From positions 150,788 through 214,787 of the forward strand of contig JAFRLM010000007.1 in assembly GCA_017431225.1 (NCBI GenBank): a DNA stretch of 64,000 bases, read 5' to 3'. The stretch is from Erysipelotrichaceae bacterium (GTDB taxonomy: Bacteria > Bacillota_I > Bacilli_A > Erysipelotrichales > Erysipelotrichaceae). How positions within the stretch are numbered: position 1 is the stretch's first letter; the number at the start of each line of letters is the position of its first letter. The notes below the pieces were generated by a model that searched no databases, was not told the origin of the DNA, and saw only the letters and a program-made list of their open reading frames with translations. The translations under genes and the position numbers were made by a program. Below are positions 60,712 through 64,000 of this stretch, piece after piece.

Positions 60712-61862
60712 CAGCTGGGGATAAGCTCAGCATACTGGCGGTTTTTACGGAAGGACTGCTGTCTTTCCTTTCGCCGTGTGTGCTTCCGCTTATCCCTTTA
60801 TATATTTCCTATCTGACCGCCGATGCGCGGACAGTCAATGAAGAAGGGGAGACAGAGTATAAGCGCGGCCGGGTCCTGCTGCTAACGCTGTGCTTTGTGC
60901 TGGGGATCTCCCTGACTTTTGTCATACTCGGTTTTTCCGCCACCAGGATCGGTTCGCTTCTTTCGGAATACAGCGAGATCCTCGGGCTTTTCGGAGGTCT
61001 GATCCTGATCTTCTTCGCTTTTGTGCAGCTTGAGATCATCCGGGTCCCGTTCTTCGAGAAGACCGGCAGACTGCCGTTCGATCCGGGGAAGGGGATGTCA
61101 CTGTTCAAGGCATTCCTGATGGGCTTTGTCTTCTCTTTTGCCTGGACACCCTGTGTCGGTCCACTGCTCGGCAATGTCCTGCTTTTGATGACTGCGGATC
61201 CGGCGAATGGTTACCGTTATCTGCTTTTCTACGCGCTGGGTTTCCTGCTTCCGTTCCTTTTCCTGGGTCTGTTTACCCAGCTTGGTCTGAAACTGATCAA
61301 GGAACATAAGGGCATCATGAAGTACACGCTGAAGATCGCGGCAGTGATCCTGCTCGGCTTCGGTATCTGGATGACCTGGCAGAATACGGAAAAGATCGTC
61401 TCTATGAAGCGGGAGCTCGACAATGCTTCCCAGCAGACCGCTACAGCCTTTAATTTCAGCCAAGCCGAATTAAAAGACCACCTCGGCAATACGCACAAAC
61501 TGGCGGATTACAAAGGTGATCTCGTATTCTTGAATTTCAGCACAACGTGGTGCACTTACTGCCGTCAGGAGATCCCGTACTATCAGGAATTCCTGAAGAA
61601 ACACGATCTTACCGGTTTCTATATCATGAACAATACGGCGAACGGCATGCCTGAATCCGCGATCGCGGAATATGCCGAGGAGAACGGGGTGGAAGTCCCG
61701 ATCCTGATCGACAGCGATGACAATTTCTTCCGCTATTTCCGGATCGGTTCCTATCCGACACTGTTCGTGATCGATGAAAACGGAGACGTGCTGGGGTATA
61801 TCACCGGCATGCTGGATGAACAGGGATTTGAGGACCTGTTAGCGAATATTCAGGCTCAGTGA
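60708..61862 (+). CDS. CcdA-type thiol transporter fused to a TlpA-like thioredoxin domain
   Basis: 384 residues. Residues 1-230 form a CcdA/DsbD-beta membrane domain of six helices with the redox motifs LSPCVLPLIP and WTPCVGP. Residues about 245-384 form an extracytoplasmic thioredoxin fold with active site WCTYC (Cys282 and Cys285) and the cis-proline segment SYPTLFVID. The fused protein should carry reducing power across the membrane and hand it to an envelope substrate without a separate partner. Start overlaps uppP by 4 bases; its end overlaps the convergent hydrolase gene by 7 bases. Confidence 0.9.
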   Translation: MTAGDKLSILAVFTEGLLSFLSPCVLPLIPLYISYLTADARTVNEEGETEYKRGRVLLLTLCFVLGISLTFVILGFSATRIGSLLSEYSEILGLFGGLILIFFAFVQLEIIRVPFFEKTGRLPFDPGKGMSLFKAFLMGFVFSFAWTPCVGPLLGNVLLLMTADPANGYRYLLFYALGFLLPFLFLGLFTQLGLKLIKEHKGIMKYTLKIAAVILLGFGIWMTWQNTEKIVSMKRELDNASQQTATAFNFSQAELKDHLGNTHKLADYKGDLVFLNFSTTWCTYCRQEIPYYQEFLKKHDLTGFYIMNNTANGMPESAIAEYAEENGVEVPILIDSDDNFFRYFRIGSYPTLFVIDENGDVLGYITGMLDEQGFEDLLANIQAQ

Positions 61863-62971
61863 TCATCGTTCTTGAAGATCGAAGGAATGCTCGAACCGGC
61901 AGCCTGGAACAGCTTGCCGAAGGACTTGGCGATCGCCTTGCGGGTGTCGTTATCCATCGATCTGAGAACTTTTGTAACAGAAACGAAATTCTTAAGCAAT
62001 CCGGGGACGAGTTCTCCGGATTTTTCTGCCTGGCTGGCATTCATGATCGCGTCGATGCCTTCAACGAATTCCTTTCGTTCTTCGACCGGGACTTCGCTGA
62101 GCCATTTGTCCAGCGTTGTCTTGATGTACTGGGAAGGACCGTCCAGTTCGTTCAGATAGATGAAATCATCCTTCGCGACTTTCCAGCGGAAGGGCTCATG
62201 CTGGCTGATACCGACACCGAAGGAATCGATGACATAGGTCATACCGCCGACAGGCTCCATCAGCATGCCCACGATCGAGGTCTTGGGCAGATAGGTGAGA
62301 AGCTTGGGAGCAACATGGTCAAAGGCGTCCTTTTCGATGACGGAAGAGTCGAAACCGGGGCCGTCGTTGTTGTAGATCTTCTCGATCTTATTGAAGACAT
62401 CCGGATCACAGTTGGCGGAGGCATAGACTGCCAGATTACCGCCCTTACTGTGGCCTCCGACATAGATCCTGCCGTTGAAATTGCGGCCGATCACATTGAG
62501 ATAAGAGAGTGCCAGCTGCTGTGCGGGAACGACTTCAAAAGCGAGGTTCAGATCTTCCTGCAATGCTGTTAAAGTCGGATCGGTTCCGCGGTAGGCGATA
62601 TAACCGAGATCCGGGCGGATCAGGAACAATTCGGCGGAAAACTGGATCTCTGCTTCCTTATCGAGGAAGTCGACATGACGGGTAACGGTAACATCTCCGA
62701 AGCGGCGTGACTGTCCGGCAACGGAAAGCATATCGACATCGTGCTGATGACGGATCTTGTATTCCTCAGGCTGCTTCTCGAATTTCTCTGCCAGTTCGCG
62801 GATCGTGATCCCGTTTTCGGTTCCGGAGAGTTCATCGATATCCAGGAAGTAAATATAGGACAGCGCGGAAAAGACCAGGTTATCGACACAGTTTAAAGGA
62901 GCTTCGTCGAAAGAGCGGTCACCGCGCCAAAAGATATAATCATAGATCGTATACTCGTATTTTCTAGGCAT
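61856..62971 (-). CDS. Mbeg1-like (DUF2974) alpha/beta hydrolase
   Basis: Predicted cytoplasmic esterase or lipase-like protein, 371 residues. N-terminal YTIYDYIFWRGD and NCVDNLVFSALSYI are typical of the Mbeg1-like group. AYRGTD supplies the oxyanion-side strand and GGHSKGGNLA contains the nucleophile Ser175. The C-terminal 100 residues are helical. True substrates of the family are not known to me. It begins directly after a -10 element without a Shine-Dalgarno. Confidence 0.83.
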   Translation of the reverse strand: MPRKYEYTIYDYIFWRGDRSFDEAPLNCVDNLVFSALSYIYFLDIDELSGTENGITIRELAEKFEKQPEEYKIRHQHDVDMLSVAGQSRRFGDVTVTRHVDFLDKEAEIQFSAELFLIRPDLGYIAYRGTDPTLTALQEDLNLAFEVVPAQQLALSYLNVIGRNFNGRIYVGGHSKGGNLAVYASANCDPDVFNKIEKIYNNDGPGFDSSVIEKDAFDHVAPKLLTYLPKTSIVGMLMEPVGGMTYVIDSFGVGISQHEPFRWKVAKDDFIYLNELDGPSQYIKTTLDKWLSEVPVEERKEFVEGIDAIMNASQAEKSGELVPGLLKNFVSVTKVLRSMDNDTRKAIAKSFGKLFQAAGSSIPSIFKNDDH

Positions 62972-62977
62972 AACTAT

Positions 62978-63005
62978 ATTTTAGTCTAATATGAATGGAA
63001 TGCAA
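62978..63005 (-). promoter_or_regulatory. promoter six bases from the Mbeg1-like gene start codon
   Basis: On the minus strand TTGCAT, a 16-bp spacer and TAAAAT, then ATAGTT and the ATG at 62971. This is the only predicted leaderless start in the window with a recognisable -35. Confidence 0.62.
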
Positions 63006-63023
63006 CGAAGTATTTAGAGAAGT

Positions 63024-63053
63024 AAAAAGGATGACCTTGCGATCATCCTTTTT
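63024..63053 (-). terminator. terminator of tuf
   Basis: Eleven-bp stem AAAAAGGATGA / TCATCCTTTTT with an eight-base loop, symmetrical enough to work on both strands, 20 bases after the tuf stop. Confidence 0.92.
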
Positions 63054-63073
63054 ATGTTCAAGCTTTCGCTTAA

Positions 63074-64000
63074 TTATTTAATGATGCTGTTAACGTTTCC
63101 GGAGCCAACTGTACGGCCACCTTCACGAATGGAGAACTTAGTACCGTTTTCGAGAGCGATCGGGGCGATAAGTTCAACAGTCATTTCGACATGGTCGCCC
63201 GGCATAACCATCTGTGTTCCTTCCGGTAAGCTGATAACGCCTGTAACGTCAGTTGTACGGAAGTAGAACTGCGGACGGTAGTTAGCAACGAACGGAGTAT
63301 GACGGCCGCCTTCTTCTTTTGTCAGGACGTAGACCTGAGCAGTGAACTGAGTGTGCGGAGTAACGGAACCCGGCTTAGCCAGAACCTGTCCTCTTTCGAC
63401 CTGGTCACGGTTGATACCACGGAGCAGAGCACCGATGTTATCACCAGCCTGAGCAACGTCGAGCTGTTTGTGGAACATTTCAAGACCTGTTAAGACAGTC
63501 TTCTGTGTCGGACGGATACCAACGATTTCAACCTGGTCGTTCAGGTGAGCTTCGCCTCTCTCAACACGGCCGGTAGCAACTGTACCACGACCGGAGATTG
63601 TGAAGACGTCTTCGACAGCCATCAGGAACGGCTTATCTGTTTCACGAACCGGATCAGGGATGTAGTTGTCAACTGCATCCATCAGTTCATCAATAGCGTC
63701 TAACCATTTCTGATCGCAGCCGTCTTCAAGAGCCTTCAGAGCGGAACCACGGATGACCGGGCAGTTATCGCCATCGAAATCATATTCGTTCAGAAGTTCG
63801 CGTACTTCCATTTCGACTAAGTCGATGAGTTCATCATCATCAACCATATCGCACTTGTTTAAGAATACAACGATGTACGGAACACCAACCTGACGAGCGA
63901 GCAGGATGTGCTCACGAGTCTGCGGCATCGGTCCATCAGTAGCAGCAACAACCAGGATAGCACCATCCATCTGAGCTGCACCAGTGATCATGTTCTTGAC
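63074..64000 (-). CDS. tuf: elongation factor Tu, N-terminal part beyond the window
   Basis: GTPase that delivers aminoacyl-tRNA to the ribosome. The visible 309 residues start in the G domain at [15 protein letters not shown]; about 90 residues with the P-loop and switch regions lie beyond the window edge. G4 [10 protein letters not shown], the domain 2 segment [13 protein letters not shown] and the domain 3 ending [13 protein letters not shown] are textbook EF-Tu. The reading frame stays open to base 64000, so the apparent Met at 63991 is internal. A strong terminator follows. Confidence 0.97.
   Translation of the reverse strand, partial: VKNMITGAAQMDGAILVVAATDGPMPQTREHILLARQVGVPYIVVFLNKCDMVDDDELIDLVEMEVRELLNEYDFDGDNCPVIRGSALKALEDGCDQKWLDAIDELMDAVDNYIPDPVRETDKPFLMAVEDVFTISGRGTVATGRVERGEAHLNDQVEIVGIRPTQKTVLTGLEMFHKQLDVAQAGDNIGALLRGINRDQVERGQVLAKPGSVTPHTQFTAQVYVLTKEEGGRHTPFVANYRPQFYFRTTDVTGVISLPEGTQMVMPGDHVEMTVELIAPIALENGTKFSIREGGRTVGSGNVNSIIK

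Noticed and set aside
1..64000. rRNA, tRNA, insertion sequences, prophage or integrative elements
   Set aside because: No tRNA-like cloverleaf, rRNA segment, transposase, integrase or paired terminal repeats were seen; codon use (strong preference for ATC isoleucine) looks even across the window apart from the repeat genes.
1..64000. High frequency of GATC as a sign of Dam-type methylation signals
   Set aside because: GATC is common because Ile ATC codons often follow codons ending in G (for example AAG-ATC or GAG-ATC); without counting against a codon-shuffled model it is not evidence of selection.

Overview
The window looks like a stretch of low-to-mid GC Firmicutes chromosome, and gene content and order point to the Erysipelotrichia or a close relative (inference from gene order; the genus cannot be named). 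The signs are conserved Firmicutes blocks: rpsF-ssb-rpsR followed by yybS-gdpP-rplI-dnaB; ecfA1-ecfA2-ecfT-truA; hprK-lgt-ppaX; tmk-holB-ricT-rsmI; and rpsD/ezrA-nifS-thiI. Genes are packed tightly, often with ATGA overlaps, on both strands. I see no rRNA, tRNA, CRISPR array, insertion sequence or prophage.

Layout. 1-1.9 kb: end of a YtrA-type regulator with its ABC exporter. 1.9-6.1 kb (minus): a complete nicotinamide-to-NAD salvage operon (pncA-pncB-nadE-nadD) behind a PfkB sugar kinase. 6.4-9.5 kb: a 1050-residue acidic Glu/Val/Pro repeat protein with a C-terminal membrane anchor. 9.6-13.4 kb: cmk-der-gpsA and a convergent degV. 13.6-23.5 kb: ribosome and replication block (rpsF, ssb, rpsR, yybS, gdpP, rplI, dnaB), an inserted AEC permease, then an M23 peptidase, an HtrA-like protease and rlmH. 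23.5-29 kb: ptsH, phosphoglucomutase, an O-methyltransferase and two more acidic Pro/Glu-rich envelope proteins. 29-38 kb: ECF transporter core, truA, uvrA, hprK, an Lgt-HAD fusion and upp. 38-45.3 kb: HAD and Nudix enzymes, tmk, holB, ricT, rsmI and an exonuclease-BRCT protein. 45.3-52.9 kb: ZIP transporter, rpsD with a long leader, ezrA, nifS-like, thiI, M24 peptidase and Nudix. 53-57.8 kb: lipoprotein glycosidase-like protein, exoA, pepV, HAD. 57.9-61.9 kb: two CobW-type GTPases, uppP and a CcdA-thioredoxin fusion. 61.9-64 kb (minus): an Mbeg1-like hydrolase and the 3' part of tuf.

Most notable: (1) six genes whose -10 hexamer ends only 6-7 nt before the start codon and which lack a Shine-Dalgarno, implying leaderless mRNAs; (2) Lgt fused to a PpaX-like HAD phosphatase directly behind hprK, which would join lipoprotein maturation and pyrophosphate removal in one membrane protein; (3) three acidic Pro/Glu/Val repeat membrane proteins, one carrying recurrent FPW(D/E) islands, that could form an undescribed envelope scaffold; (4) a CobW-type GTPase whose C-terminal part resembles YcgQ/DUF1980, next to a CobW metallochaperone with 28 histidines in its linker. 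No homology search could be run, so all identities rest on motifs, length and context.
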